A stretch of 64,000 bases of DNA, from positions 2,728,001 to 2,792,000 of the forward strand of contig CP188828.1 in assembly GCA_050110875.1 (NCBI GenBank). Direction: 5' to 3'. This DNA comes from Methyloligella sp050110875 (GTDB lineage: Bacteria > Pseudomonadota > Alphaproteobacteria > Rhizobiales > Methyloligellaceae). The notes below the pieces were generated by a model. It was not told the origin of the DNA. It saw only the letters and a program-made list of their open reading frames with translations, and searched no databases. Below are positions 18,018 to 27,514 of this stretch, one piece after another; position 1 is the stretch's first letter; each line of letters opens with the position of its first letter. Both the position numbers and the translations under genes were made by a program.

Positions 18018-18911
18018 TTAGCCGCCGCAGATCTCCCGTCTCAGATGGGCGGGCTGGTCGCTTAAGGAGGCTTGCATGGCGAGGCCGTCCAGGGTCGTGC
18101 CGAAAAGCGATTTCCAGAAATAGCGCTTGAAGCCGTTCTCCAGGAGATCGGTGACCCGGTCGCGCCTCGCAGGCACCGAGACCTCGCCCAGCACCACGGC
18201 CACCAGGCGGCGCCCGTCGCGGGTGGCGCTGGCCACGATATTGAAGCCGGAATCGCAGATGAAGCCGGTCTTCATGCCGTCGGCGCCTTCGAAGTCGCGC
18301 AGCAGGCCGTTATGGGTGCGCAGGATCTTGTCGCCCACCTTCACGTGGCGGAGCTTGAAGATATCAGCATGTTCGGGAAATTGCAGGATCAGCGCCCGGG
18401 CCAGGCGGCCCATATCGCGGGCGGTGGTGACCTGGTTCTCGTTGGGCAGGCCGTTGGCGTTGGCGAAACGGGTGTTGGTCATGCCGAGATGCTGCGCCGC
18501 GGCGTTCATGCGCACCACGAAGGCCTGCTCGCTACCGCCGCCCAGAGCCTCGGCGATCATCACGGCGACATCGTTGGCGGACTTCACGATGATGACCTTC
18601 AAGGCGACTTCCAAGGTCAGCTCGCCGCCCACCGGCAGTCCCAGCTTGGAGGGGGCTTGAGAATTGGCATGGGCGGAGCAGGGGATCTTGGTCTCCATGG
18701 TCACGCGGCCGGTGCGGATGTCCATGAAGGCGATATAGGCGGTCATCAGCTTGGTGAGGGATGCGGGAAACCAAGGGACGTCCGGATCCTCGGCATAGAA
18801 GACCGTCCCGTTATAAGGCTCGAAGACGAGCGCCGGGCCCGCATGGGCCAGATTCGGGGGCAGCAGCAGCGCCACGGTGAGCAGCGCGACGGCGAGACGT
18901 CTTAGCATCAT
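18018..18911 (-). CDS. D-alanyl-D-alanine carboxypeptidase (PBP5/6 family)
   Basis: 297-aa penicillin-binding peptidase that trims peptidoglycan stem peptides. It has a signal peptide (about 1-24, ending AHA) and the catalytic motifs SLTK (Ser51-Lys54), SAN (111-113) and KTG in DGMKTGFICDSG. It is shorter than DacA, ending about 60 residues after the domain, so the C-terminal stalk and amphipathic anchor are missing, and it may be soluble in the periplasm. GAGGGAAG before the ATG at 18911 supports this start over one 20 codons upstream. Confidence 0.88.
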   Translation of the reverse strand: MMLRRLAVALLTVALLLPPNLAHAGPALVFEPYNGTVFYAEDPDVPWFPASLTKLMTAYIAFMDIRTGRVTMETKIPCSAHANSQAPSKLGLPVGGELTLEVALKVIIVKSANDVAVMIAEALGGGSEQAFVVRMNAAAQHLGMTNTRFANANGLPNENQVTTARDMGRLARALILQFPEHADIFKLRHVKVGDKILRTHNGLLRDFEGADGMKTGFICDSGFNIVASATRDGRRLVAVVLGEVSVPARRDRVTDLLENGFKRYFWKSLFGTTLDGLAMQASLSDQPAHLRREICGG

Positions 18912-19224
18912 ACAGCTTCCCTCGCCCGGGCCGGTCTTCTCGCATCGAGACGCGACCGGCCTAGGCACCATTCGCTTGGGGATCTGCCGCCTGGTCCGAG
19001 CGCGCCGAGAGCGGCCCGTTCAGCCTCCGAGGATCCCCGTGTCTTACGGACACCGGTATTCGGACGGTTCGACGTCCAAGGCTTTTCTGCCTCGGGCCTT
19101 CAGCCCCGTACCCCCCTCGAAGCGGCTGGCGAACGCCGAACGGCGGCAATCGATTTGCCGCTGGATGCGAAGACTAGCGGTTGGGATTCAATCTTCAACT
19201 GTGAAGTTGCCGCCGCGGCGCGTC

Positions 19225-20487
19225 TTAAGGCTTGTCGACGAGGATCGCCCGGAAATCGTTCACATTGGTGCGGGTCGGGCCGGTGATCACCAGATCGCCG
19301 ATGGCGGAGAAGAAATTGTAGCCGTTGTTGTCGGCCAGATAGTCCTTGGCGCTGACGCCTTTCCCGGCGGCGCGCTCCAGACTGTCCGGAGAGAGGACCG
19401 CGCCGGCATTGTCCTCGGTGCCGTCGATGCCGTCGGTATCGGCGGCGAGGGCGTGGATGCCGGGATGACCGTCCAGGGCCACGGCGAGGGCCAGCAGGAA
19501 CTCCGCGTTGCGGCCCCCTCGCCCGTTGCCCTTCACGGTGACGGTGGTCTCGCCACCGGAGATCAGCACGCAAGGCGCCTTGGCCGGCTGGCCGAACTCG
19601 GCGACCTGCCGGGCGATGCCGGCATGAACCAGGGCCACGTCGGACGCCTCGCCCTCGATGCAGTTGGAAAGGATCATCGGCGTATAGCCCGCTCCTTCCG
19701 CCACCTTCGCCGCGGCTTCCAGGGAGTCCTGGGGCGTGGCGATCATGACGTTCTCGACGGAGGCCAGACGGGGGTCGCCGGGCTTCGGTGTCTCGTTCGC
19801 TTCATCCTCCAGGACGGCGCGGACATTGTCCGGAATGTCGATGCCGTATTTGTTCAGAATGGCGATGGCGTCCGGTCCGCTCGACGGGTCGGCCACGGTG
19901 GGGCCGGAGGCGATGATCGACGGATCGTCGTTGGGCACGTCGGAGATCATCAGGGAGACGACGCGGGCCGGGCTTGCGGCCATGGCGAGGCGGCCGCCCT
20001 TCACGGCGGAAAGATGCTTCCGCACGGAATTCATCTCGCCGATGGTGGCGCCGGATTTCAGCAGCGCCTTGTTGATGGCCTGCTTGTCCTCGAGGCTTAC
20101 CCCTTCGGCGGGCATGGCCAGCAGGGCGGAGCCGCCGCCCGAGATCAGGCAAAGAACCAGATCGTCCTCGGTGAGACCTTCGACCATCTTCAGGATGCGT
20201 GTCGCCGCCTCGCGGCCCGCCGCGTCGGGCACGGGATGGCCGGCTTCGATCACCTCGATCTTGCTCGTCGGCAGCCCATGGGCGTAGCGGGTCACGACCA
20301 GCCCTTCGAGCGGTCCCTCCCAATGATCCTCGACGGCCTTGGCCATGGCGCCGCCGGCCTTGCCCGCGCCGATCACCACGGTCTTGCCCTTGGGCGGTGC
20401 CGGGAGATGCTTGGGCACGCAGACGCTCGGAGATGCAGCCTCCACGGCGGCATTGAACATGGACTTCAGAAGCTCGGTCGGTGTCAT
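19225..20487 (-). CDS. gckA: Glycerate 2-kinase
   Basis: 420-aa MOFRL-family glycerate kinase that phosphorylates glycerate to 2-phosphoglycerate, a serine-cycle step. Seen are VIGAGKAGGAMA near the N-terminus, the LISGGGSALL phosphate-binding loop, the SDVPNDDPSIIASGPTV block, and the C-terminal MOFRL part with NGRGGRNAEF and ALAADTDGIDGTEDNAGA. Such proteins were once called hydroxypyruvate reductase (TtuD); its position divergent from the serine-cycle operon, which has its own hprA, argues for the kinase. No clear Shine-Dalgarno before this ATG. Confidence 0.9.
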   Translation of the reverse strand: MTPTELLKSMFNAAVEAASPSVCVPKHLPAPPKGKTVVIGAGKAGGAMAKAVEDHWEGPLEGLVVTRYAHGLPTSKIEVIEAGHPVPDAAGREAATRILKMVEGLTEDDLVLCLISGGGSALLAMPAEGVSLEDKQAINKALLKSGATIGEMNSVRKHLSAVKGGRLAMAASPARVVSLMISDVPNDDPSIIASGPTVADPSSGPDAIAILNKYGIDIPDNVRAVLEDEANETPKPGDPRLASVENVMIATPQDSLEAAAKVAEGAGYTPMILSNCIEGEASDVALVHAGIARQVAEFGQPAKAPCVLISGGETTVTVKGNGRGGRNAEFLLALAVALDGHPGIHALAADTDGIDGTEDNAGAVLSPDSLERAAGKGVSAKDYLADNNGYNFFSAIGDLVITGPTRTNVNDFRAILVDKP

Positions 20488-20650
20488 GAATGTTTCGTGA
20501 GTATATTAAAGGAGGTAGCCCCGGTACTTAGGGGAGGTAGAAACTGCACATAGGATTGTCAGATGGCAAGCGCTTGAATTAAGTTGCGCGCCTCGATAGC
20601 AGACCTGCCTCTGAAGCGGGCAAAGAATATGGTTGAGTGGGGAGGAACGG

Positions 20651-22357
20651 ATGTCCAAGGGGTCCAACGAGCAGCACGTCAATCCGAAATCCGATATCGA
20701 GATTTCGCAAGCGGCGGATATGCGGCCCATCGTCGAGGTGGCCGAAGAGAAGCTCGGTATCTCGACCGATGATCTGCTTCCCTACGGCCATTACAAGGCG
20801 AAGGTCTCTCTCGACTATATCGACAGTCTGAAGGACAAGCCCGACGGCAAGCTGATCCTGGTCACCGCGATCACGCCCACGCCTGCGGGCGAGGGCAAAA
20901 CCACCACCACGGTGGGCTTGGGCGATGCGCTCAACCACATCGGCAAGAAGGCGATGATCTGCGTGCGCGAGCCTTCGCTCGGTCCCTGCTTCGGCATGAA
21001 GGGCGGCGCGGCAGGCGGCGGCTACGCCCAGGTCGTTCCCATGGAGGATATCAACCTCCACTTCACCGGCGATTTCCATGCGATCGGCGCGGCGAACAAC
21101 CTGCTCGCGGCCCTGATCGACAACCACATCTATTGGGGCAACAAGCTCGACATCGATTCCCGGCGCGTCACCTGGCGGCGCGGCATCGACATGAACGACC
21201 GTGCCCTGCGCAATATCGTCACCTCGCTGGGCGGGGCGGCGAACGGCTTCCCGCGGGAGGCCGGCTTCGACATCGTGGTGGCGTCGGAGGTGATGGCCAT
21301 CTTCTGCCTGGCGACCGACCTCGCCGATCTGCAGCGCCGGCTGGGCAATATCCAGATCGGTCAGACCCGCGACAAGACGCCGGTGACGGCGAAGGAGCTT
21401 TCGGCGCCGGGTGCCATGGCGGCGCTTCTGAAGGATGCGTTGGCGCCAAACCTGGTGCAGACGCTGGAGAACAATCCCGCCTTCGTGCATGGCGGACCGT
21501 TCGCCAATATCGCCCATGGCTGCAATTCGGTGATCGCCACCAAGTCGGCGCTGAAGCTTGCCGACTACGTGGTGACCGAGGCGGGCTTCGGTGCCGATCT
21601 CGGCGCGGAGAAATTCCTCGACATCAAATGCCGCAAGGCGGGTCTGTCGCCGGATTGCGTGGTGATCGTCGCGACCATCCGCGCGCTCAAGATGCATGGC
21701 GGCGTCGCCAAGGACGACCTCAAGGCGGAGAATGTCGATGCGGTCGAGAAGGGCTTCGCCAATCTGGAGAAGCATGTTGCGAATATGCGCTCCTACGGCG
21801 TGCCGGTGCTCGTGTCGGTGAACCGCTTCTCCGGCGACACGGAGGCGGAGATCGCCAAGCTGCAGGAGCTCTGCAAGGGCATCGACGTGGAGTGCCTGCT
21901 CTCCGATCATTGGGCCAATGGCGGCGCGGGCGCGGCCAATGTGGCCGAAGCGGTGGTCCGCATCTGCGACGAGCAGAAGAGCGAGTTCAAGACGCTCTAC
22001 CCGGACGACATGCCGCTCTGGGACAAGATCCAGAAGGTCGCCAAGGACATCTATGGCGCGGCGGACGTCACCGCCGACAAGAGCGTCATGAACCGCATCA
22101 AGGAGCTGGAGGACCAGGGTTTCGGACATTTCCCGATCTGCGTGGCCAAGACCCAGTACAGCTTCTCGACCAATCCGGATGCCAAGGGTGCGCCGACCGG
22201 TCACACCATTCCGGTGCGTGAGATCCGGCTCTCTGCGGGGGCGGAATTCGTCGTGGTGATCTGCGGAGATATCATGACGATGCCCGGTCTGCCGCGGGTT
22301 CCGGCGGCCAACAACATCAAGCTCGACGAGCAGGGTCACATCACCGGCCTCTTCTAG
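20651..22357 (+). CDS. fhs: Formate-tetrahydrofolate ligase
   Basis: 568-aa ATP-dependent enzyme joining formate to tetrahydrofolate, the C1 entry point of the serine cycle (ftfL in Methylobacterium). P-loop TPTPAGEGKTT is at 77-87. LREPSLGPxFG-type block reads VREPSLGPCFGMKGGAAGGGY. The ITGDFHAIGAANNLLAA and EAGFGADLGAEKF segments are present. ATG at 20651 has GGGGAGG six nt upstream. First gene of the operon; in M. extorquens this gene is not in the main serine-cycle cluster. Confidence 0.95.
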   Translation: MSKGSNEQHVNPKSDIEISQAADMRPIVEVAEEKLGISTDDLLPYGHYKAKVSLDYIDSLKDKPDGKLILVTAITPTPAGEGKTTTTVGLGDALNHIGKKAMICVREPSLGPCFGMKGGAAGGGYAQVVPMEDINLHFTGDFHAIGAANNLLAALIDNHIYWGNKLDIDSRRVTWRRGIDMNDRALRNIVTSLGGAANGFPREAGFDIVVASEVMAIFCLATDLADLQRRLGNIQIGQTRDKTPVTAKELSAPGAMAALLKDALAPNLVQTLENNPAFVHGGPFANIAHGCNSVIATKSALKLADYVVTEAGFGADLGAEKFLDIKCRKAGLSPDCVVIVATIRALKMHGGVAKDDLKAENVDAVEKGFANLEKHVANMRSYGVPVLVSVNRFSGDTEAEIAKLQELCKGIDVECLLSDHWANGGAGAANVAEAVVRICDEQKSEFKTLYPDDMPLWDKIQKVAKDIYGAADVTADKSVMNRIKELEDQGFGHFPICVAKTQYSFSTNPDAKGAPTGHTIPVREIRLSAGAEFVVVICGDIMTMPGLPRVPAANNIKLDEQGHITGLF

Positions 22358-22400
22358 GAGGCCCGGTTCAGGGGGTTGCCAGTTTCGGCGCCCGACGCTA

Positions 22401-22422
22401 CCACGCTTGCCCTTCAGCGTGG
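22401..22422 (+). other. Hairpin in the fhs-sgaA spacer
   Basis: Perfect 7-bp arms CCACGCT / AGCGTGG with an 8-nt loop, 40 nt upstream of the sgaA start. Without a T-run it is unlikely to be a terminator; it may be an mRNA-processing or stability element. Confidence 0.35.
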
Positions 22423-22462
22423 CTGCAAGCTATAGGTACGCCGAAATTTGTCGGAGGAGGCA

Positions 22463-23671
22463 ATGCCCGAAGGATTCCGGCCGGGACGTAATTTCCTGTT
22501 CGTCCCAGGCCCTACAAATCTGCCGGAGAGCGTCCTGCGGGCGATGCATGTGCCGTCCGAGGATCACCGCTCGCCGCGGTTTCCCGAGCTGACCAAGCCT
22601 TTGTTCGAGGATCTGAAGAAGATCTTCAAGAGCAAGGACGGCCAGGCGTTCATCTTTCCGTCCAGCGGAACGGGCGCATGGGAAGCGGCCATCACCAATA
22701 CCCTGTCGCCGGGCGACAAGGTGCTGGCGCCGCGTTTCGGCCAGTTCAGCCATCTCTGGATCCAGCTCGCCCAGCGTCATGGGATCGAGGCGATCGTCCA
22801 GGAGGAGGAATGGGGCTCGGGCGCCGATCCGGAGAAGCTCGAAGCCGCGCTTTCGGCCGACAAAGATCACGAGATCAAGGCTGTTCTGATCGTCCATAAC
22901 GAGACGGCGACCGGCGTGACCTCCGATATCGCCGCCGTGCGCAAGGCGATGGATGCGGCCTCCCATCCGGCGATGCTGTTCGTCGACGGGGTGAGCTCGA
23001 TCGGCTCGATCGATTTCCGCATGGACGAGTGGGGCGTCGACATGGCCATCACCGGCTCCCAGAAGGGGCTGATGCTGCCGGCCGGCCTCGGTATTCTCTG
23101 CGCGAGCCAGAAGGCGCTCGCCATGCGCGGAAACGCGAAATGCGCGCGTGGCTATTTCGAGCTGGCCGACTACATCGCCGCCAACGAGAACGGCTATTTT
23201 CCGTATACGCCGGCGGTGGCGCTGCTGCATGGCTTGCGCGCCTCCCTCGACCGGCTGTTCGCCGAAGGGCTCGACAATGTCTATGCCCGTCACCACCGTC
23301 TGGCCGGGGGCGTGCGCGCCGCGGTCGGTGCGTGGGGGCTTTCGCTGTGCGCCAAAGAACCGAAATGGAATTCCGATACGGTTTCGGCGATCATGGTGCC
23401 CGAGGGCGTCAACGGGGCCGAGGTGATCCGGATCGCCTTCGAGCGGTACAATCTCTCGCTCGGGGCCGGGCTGTCCCAGGTGGCCGGCAAGCTGTTTCGG
23501 ATCGGCCATCTCGGGGATCTGAACGAACTCATGGTATTGAGCGCGATCACCGGCGCCGAGATGGCGATGAAGGATGCCGGGATCGACATCACGCTCGGTC
23601 AGGGCGTGGCGGCGGCGCAGGAACATTTCCGTGCCCCGCATCGGCAGCAGACCAAGATCGCTGCAGAATAA
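22463..23671 (+). CDS. sgaA: Serine-glyoxylate aminotransferase
   Basis: 402-aa class V aminotransferase that passes the amino group of serine to glyoxylate, giving hydroxypyruvate and glycine. It starts MPEGFRPGRNFLFVPGPTNLP. FVDGVSSIGSIDFRMDEW holds the PLP-ring Asp, and the PLP lysine is Lys201 in TGSQKGLMLPAG. ATG at 22463 follows GGAGGAGG closely; a TTG five codons upstream is rejected. It sits between fhs and hprA, as expected for the serine cycle. Confidence 0.95.
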   Translation: MPEGFRPGRNFLFVPGPTNLPESVLRAMHVPSEDHRSPRFPELTKPLFEDLKKIFKSKDGQAFIFPSSGTGAWEAAITNTLSPGDKVLAPRFGQFSHLWIQLAQRHGIEAIVQEEEWGSGADPEKLEAALSADKDHEIKAVLIVHNETATGVTSDIAAVRKAMDAASHPAMLFVDGVSSIGSIDFRMDEWGVDMAITGSQKGLMLPAGLGILCASQKALAMRGNAKCARGYFELADYIAANENGYFPYTPAVALLHGLRASLDRLFAEGLDNVYARHHRLAGGVRAAVGAWGLSLCAKEPKWNSDTVSAIMVPEGVNGAEVIRIAFERYNLSLGAGLSQVAGKLFRIGHLGDLNELMVLSAITGAEMAMKDAGIDITLGQGVAAAQEHFRAPHRQQTKIAAE

Positions 23672-23688
23672 TCGACTTTTGATGGCTG

Positions 23689-23722
23689 GCCCCGGCGGAT
23701 GCGCGAAAGGTGTCACCGGGGC
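23689..23722 (+). other. Inverted repeat in the sgaA-hprA spacer
   Basis: Arms GCCCCGG and CCGGGGC separated by 20 nt, 50 nt before the hprA start. Possible intra-operon stem; function unknown. Confidence 0.3.
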
Positions 23723-23772
23723 TGAATTGGAGCAACACCGCTTAAGCGAGTAACTGGGGGGAGTTTTTCAAG

Positions 23773-24711
23773 GTGGCACACTCGATCGTCTTCCTCGACC
23801 GAGAAACTGTCGACGCTAACGTCCGGGCGCCGAACTTTCCGCATGAGTATAAAGAATATGACGTGACCACGGTCGACCAGATCGTGGATCGGCTGAAAGA
23901 TGCCGACATCGCCATCATCAACAAGGTGCCGATGCGCGAGGAGACCTTGAAGCAGCTTCCCAATCTGAAGCTGATCGCGGTCGCGGCGACCGGCACGGAT
24001 GTGATCGACAAGGCGTATTGCAAGGATAACGGCATCACGATCGTCAATATCCGGAACTACGCCTACAACACGGTGCCGGAGCATGTCATCGCGCTGATGT
24101 TCGCCTTGCGCCGGAGCCTGGTCCCCTATGTCCTTTCGGTGCGGAAGGGCGATTGGAACAAGGCGCGCCAGTTCTGCTATTTCGATTATCCGATCTACGA
24201 CGTCGCCGGCTCGACGCTCGGCATCGTGGGCTATGGCGCGCTCGGCAAGTCCATCGCCAAGCGGGCGGAAGCGCTGGGGATGAAGGTGCTCGCCTATGAC
24301 GTCATGCCCCAGGACGGGCTGGTGGATCTGGAGACGATCTACAAGGAGAGCGACGTCATCACGCTGCATGCGCCTCTGACGCCGGAGACGCGGAACATGA
24401 TCGGCGAGAAAGAGCTTAAGATGATGAAGCCGACCGCGATCCTGATCAACACGGCGCGCGGCGGCTTGGTGGACGAAGACGCTCTGGTCCAGGCGTTGAA
24501 GGACGGCGAGATCGGCGGCGCAGGGTTCGACGTGGTGATGAAAGAGCCGCCGGTCGACGGCAACGTGCTGATCGAGGCCGACCTGCCGAACCTGATCGTG
24601 ACGCCCCATGTGGCGTGGGCGAGCCAGGAGGCGATGCAGGTCCTGGCGGATCAGCTCGTCGACAATATCGAGGCTTTCGTCGCCGGCAATCCTCAAAACG
24701 TCGTCGCGTAG
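23773..24711 (+). CDS. hprA: NAD(P)-dependent hydroxypyruvate reductase (glycerate dehydrogenase)
   Basis: 312-aa D-2-hydroxyacid dehydrogenase that reduces hydroxypyruvate to glycerate. Nucleotide motif GYGALG (153-158) lies in LGIVGYGALGKS. Catalytic residues are visible as Arg in NTARGGLVDE, Glu in VMKEPP and His in TPHVAW. The start is GTG with GGGGGGAG eight nt upstream. Its product feeds GckA. Cofactor preference is not assigned. Confidence 0.93.
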   Translation: MAHSIVFLDRETVDANVRAPNFPHEYKEYDVTTVDQIVDRLKDADIAIINKVPMREETLKQLPNLKLIAVAATGTDVIDKAYCKDNGITIVNIRNYAYNTVPEHVIALMFALRRSLVPYVLSVRKGDWNKARQFCYFDYPIYDVAGSTLGIVGYGALGKSIAKRAEALGMKVLAYDVMPQDGLVDLETIYKESDVITLHAPLTPETRNMIGEKELKMMKPTAILINTARGGLVDEDALVQALKDGEIGGAGFDVVMKEPPVDGNVLIEADLPNLIVTPHVAWASQEAMQVLADQLVDNIEAFVAGNPQNVVA

Positions 24712-24763
24712 AAGAGGCCGCTAGAGCCTCAATCCGACAAAGCTTATTCGAGGAAGGGTATTT

Positions 24764-25621
24764 ATGGATAAGTTGCTGTTTATGTTCGATACGGACCCGC
24801 ATCCGAGCGTGTTCGATACTGTTGTGGCCTATGACGGCGGCGCCGATCGCGTGGCCGGCTACGCGGATGTGACGCCCGACAATGTCGGCGCGCTGGTCGA
24901 CGGGACGATCTACACCCGCGGCGGCGACGAGAAGAAGAACACGGCGATCTTCATCGGCGGCGGCTCCATGGCCAAGGGCGAGGAGCTGCTGGACTGCGTG
25001 AAGAAGCGGTTCTTCGCCAATTTCCGCGTCTCCGTGATGCTGGATTCCAACGGCTCCAACACCACCGCCGCGGCCGGCGTGGCGCTTCTCGCCAAGGCCG
25101 CCGACCTGAAGGGCAAGAAGGCCGTGGTGCTCGCCGGCACCGGTCCGGTCGGCATGCGTGCCGGCGCCATGCTGGCCAGCGAGGGCTGCGAGGTCGTGCT
25201 GACGTCGCGCAAGCAGGACCGCGCCGATGCGGCCGCCAAGCAGATCTCCGAGCGGTTCGACGTGAAGTGCTCCGGCTTCGAGGCCTCCAATCCGGATCAG
25301 TTCGCCGAGGCCGTTAAGGACGCCAATATCGTGTTCGCCGCCGGCGGCATCGGTATCGAGCTCCTGAAGGAAGATGCCTGGAAGGACAATCCGAATATCG
25401 AGCTGATCGCCGACGTGAACGCCCAGCCGCCGCTCGGCGTCGAGGGGCTGGAGGCCACCGACAAGGGCAAGGAACGCCACGGCAAGACGGTGTTCGGCGC
25501 GCTCGGGATCGGCGGGCTCAAGCTGAAGCTGCACCGCGCCCTGATCGGCAAGCTGTTCGAGGCGCAGGATCAGGTGTTCGACGCCGAGGAAATCTACGCA
25601 GCTGCCAAGGACATGGCGTGA
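24764..25621 (+). CDS. mtdA: NADP-dependent methylene-H4F/methylene-H4MPT dehydrogenase
   Basis: 285-aa MtdA, which interconverts methylene- and methenyl-tetrahydropterin. Start MDKLLFMFDTDPHPSVFD is characteristic. The Rossmann segment VVLAGTGPVGMRAGAML lies near residues 124-140, followed by TSRKQDRADAA. In methylotrophs MtdA works mainly with methylene-H4F in the assimilatory direction, supplying NADPH-coupled C1 transfer with FchA. ATG follows GAGGAAGGG. Followed at 10 bp by fchA. Confidence 0.94.
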   Translation: MDKLLFMFDTDPHPSVFDTVVAYDGGADRVAGYADVTPDNVGALVDGTIYTRGGDEKKNTAIFIGGGSMAKGEELLDCVKKRFFANFRVSVMLDSNGSNTTAAAGVALLAKAADLKGKKAVVLAGTGPVGMRAGAMLASEGCEVVLTSRKQDRADAAAKQISERFDVKCSGFEASNPDQFAEAVKDANIVFAAGGIGIELLKEDAWKDNPNIELIADVNAQPPLGVEGLEATDKGKERHGKTVFGALGIGGLKLKLHRALIGKLFEAQDQVFDAEEIYAAAKDMA

Positions 25622-25631
25622 GGGGGCTGAC

Positions 25632-26267
25632 GTGAGCGAGGAGATCAAGGACAGTTCGATCGAGACCTTCCTGGAGGAGCTCGCCAGCTCGTCGGCGACA
25701 CCGGGGGGCGGCAGCGCGGCCGCCATCATGGGCGCCATGGGGGCGGCGCTGGTCAGCATGGTCTGCAACCTCACCATCGGCAAGAAGAAGTATGTCGAGG
25801 TCGAGGAGGAGATGAAGTCGGTTCTGGAAAAGGCGGAATCCTTGCGGGTTGCGCTGACCGGCATGATCGCCGACGATGTGAATGCATTCGATAAGGTCAT
25901 GGGAGCTTATGGAATGCCCAAGGAGACGGACGAAGAGAAAGAAGCGCGTAGCGAAGCCCTTCAAGCGGCACTCAAGACCGCAACGGATGTGCCGCTGCGT
26001 TGCTGCAAGGTCTCGCGCGAGGTGATCGATCTTGCGCAGGTCGTCTCCGACAAAGGTAATCTGAACGTGATCAGCGATGCCGGCGTGGCTGTTCTCGCCG
26101 GTCAAGCTGCTCTACGCAGTGCGGCGTTGAATGTCTTGACCAACGTGAAGATGATAAAGGATAAGGACTTCACTCAGGCCAAAGTGAAGGAATTAGAAGG
26201 GCTTCTTTCCGGTGCGGGGGCGGCAACGGAGGATGCTTATGGAGTCGTTCAGGGTAAGCTAAGCTAG
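25632..26267 (+). CDS. fchA: Methenyltetrahydrofolate cyclohydrolase
   Basis: 211-aa cyclodeaminase/cyclohydrolase-family protein converting 10-formyl-H4F to methenyl-H4F and back. Typical features: FLEELASSSATPGGGSAAA near the N-terminus, MVCNLTIGKKKY, then helices and the NLNVISDAGVAVLAGQAALRSAALNVLTN block. GTG start 10 bp after mtdA. It links the Fhs product to MtdA. The last third (25,900-26,260) looks slightly less GC-biased in codon choice than its neighbours, by eye. Confidence 0.93.
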   Translation: MSEEIKDSSIETFLEELASSSATPGGGSAAAIMGAMGAALVSMVCNLTIGKKKYVEVEEEMKSVLEKAESLRVALTGMIADDVNAFDKVMGAYGMPKETDEEKEARSEALQAALKTATDVPLRCCKVSREVIDLAQVVSDKGNLNVISDAGVAVLAGQAALRSAALNVLTNVKMIKDKDFTQAKVKELEGLLSGAGAATEDAYGVVQGKLS

Positions 26268-26308
26268 GTCCTGAACAGCCCGCCGAACAGTCAAGGGAGG
26301 ACGACAAG

Positions 26309-27499
26309 GTGGACGTACACGAGTATCAGGCGAAGGAATTGCTATCTCAGTTCGGGGTGACGGTGCCGAAGGGCGCGGTGGCCTTCAGCCCGGATCAGGC
26401 GGTTTATGCGGCAACCGAGCTTGGCGGTTCCTTCTGGGCGGTGAAGGCTCAGATTCATGCGGGCGCGCGCGGCAAGGCCGGCGGCATCAAGCTCTGCAAG
26501 ACCTATCACGAGGTTCGCGACGCAGCGGCGGATCTTCTCGGCAAGAATCTGGTGACCAACCAGACCGGTCCGGAAGGCAAGCCCGTCCAGCGCGTCTATG
26601 TGGAGCTGGCCGAGCCCTTCGAAAAGGAATTCTATCTCGGCTTCGTGCTCGACCGTAAGGCGGAGCGCATCCGGGTGATCGCCTCCAAGGAAGGCGGCAT
26701 GGAGATCGAGGAGATCGCCGACAAGAATCCGGAAGCGATCATCCAGGTCATCGTCGAGCCCGCCGTGGGTCTTCAGTCCTTCCAGGCCCGCGAGATCGCC
26801 TTCGATCTCGGTCTCAACATCAAGCAGGTGCAGCGCGCCACCCAGCTCATCATGAATGCCTATCGCGCGTTCCGCGATTGCGACGCCATGATGCTGGAGA
26901 TCAACCCGCTGGTCGTCACCAAGGACGACCGTGTGGTGGCGCTCGATGCGAAGATGTCGTTCGACGACAACGCCCTGTTCCGGCGCCACAACATCGCCGA
27001 CATGCACGATCCGTCCCAGGACGATCCGCGCGAGGCGAAGGCGGCCGAGCACAATCTCAACTATATCGGCCTCGACGGCGAGATCGGCTGCATCGTGAAC
27101 GGTGCGGGCCTCGCCATGGCGACCATGGACATGATCAAGCATGCCGGCGGCAACCCGGCAAACTTCCTGGATGTCGGTGGCGGCGCCTCTCCGGAGCGCA
27201 TCGCGACGGCGCTCAAGCTGGTGCTGTCCGACGAGAACGTCCAGGCGATTCTGGTCAACATCTTCGCCGGCATCAATCGCTGCGACTGGGTGGCCAAGGG
27301 CGTGGTCCAGGCTTGCGAGACGGTCGATATCAAGGTGCCGCTCGTGGTCCGGCTCGCCGGCACCAATGTGGACGAGGGCAAGAAGATCCTGGCCGAGAGC
27401 GGTCTCGATCTGATCACCGCCGATACCCTGGCGGAAGCAGCACAAAAAGCGGTCGATGCTTGCGGCGCCAGCCCCGAGCTCGAGGCCGCATCGGCGTAA
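26309..27499 (+). CDS. mtkA: Malate-CoA ligase (malate thiokinase), beta subunit
   Basis: 396-aa ATP-grasp CoA ligase subunit, paralogous to SucC. It begins VDVHEYQAKELL, carries the KAQIHAGARGKAGG loop, the LEINPLVV metal site and a C-terminal GxGxA-rich domain with NGAGLAMATMDMIK and FAGINRCDWVAKG. With MtkB it forms malyl-CoA from malate, ATP and CoA. The call over succinyl-CoA synthetase rests on the position between fchA and ppc-mcl. GTG start with GGGAGG upstream. Confidence 0.92.
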   Translation: MDVHEYQAKELLSQFGVTVPKGAVAFSPDQAVYAATELGGSFWAVKAQIHAGARGKAGGIKLCKTYHEVRDAAADLLGKNLVTNQTGPEGKPVQRVYVELAEPFEKEFYLGFVLDRKAERIRVIASKEGGMEIEEIADKNPEAIIQVIVEPAVGLQSFQAREIAFDLGLNIKQVQRATQLIMNAYRAFRDCDAMMLEINPLVVTKDDRVVALDAKMSFDDNALFRRHNIADMHDPSQDDPREAKAAEHNLNYIGLDGEIGCIVNGAGLAMATMDMIKHAGGNPANFLDVGGGASPERIATALKLVLSDENVQAILVNIFAGINRCDWVAKGVVQACETVDIKVPLVVRLAGTNVDEGKKILAESGLDLITADTLAEAAQKAVDACGASPELEAASA

Positions 27500-27514
27500 T
27501 CGGGAGGCAGCGTC

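Noticed and set aside
20579..22339. 586-codon minus-strand open frame opposite fhs
   Set aside because: Shadow of fhs, with no coherent family signature.
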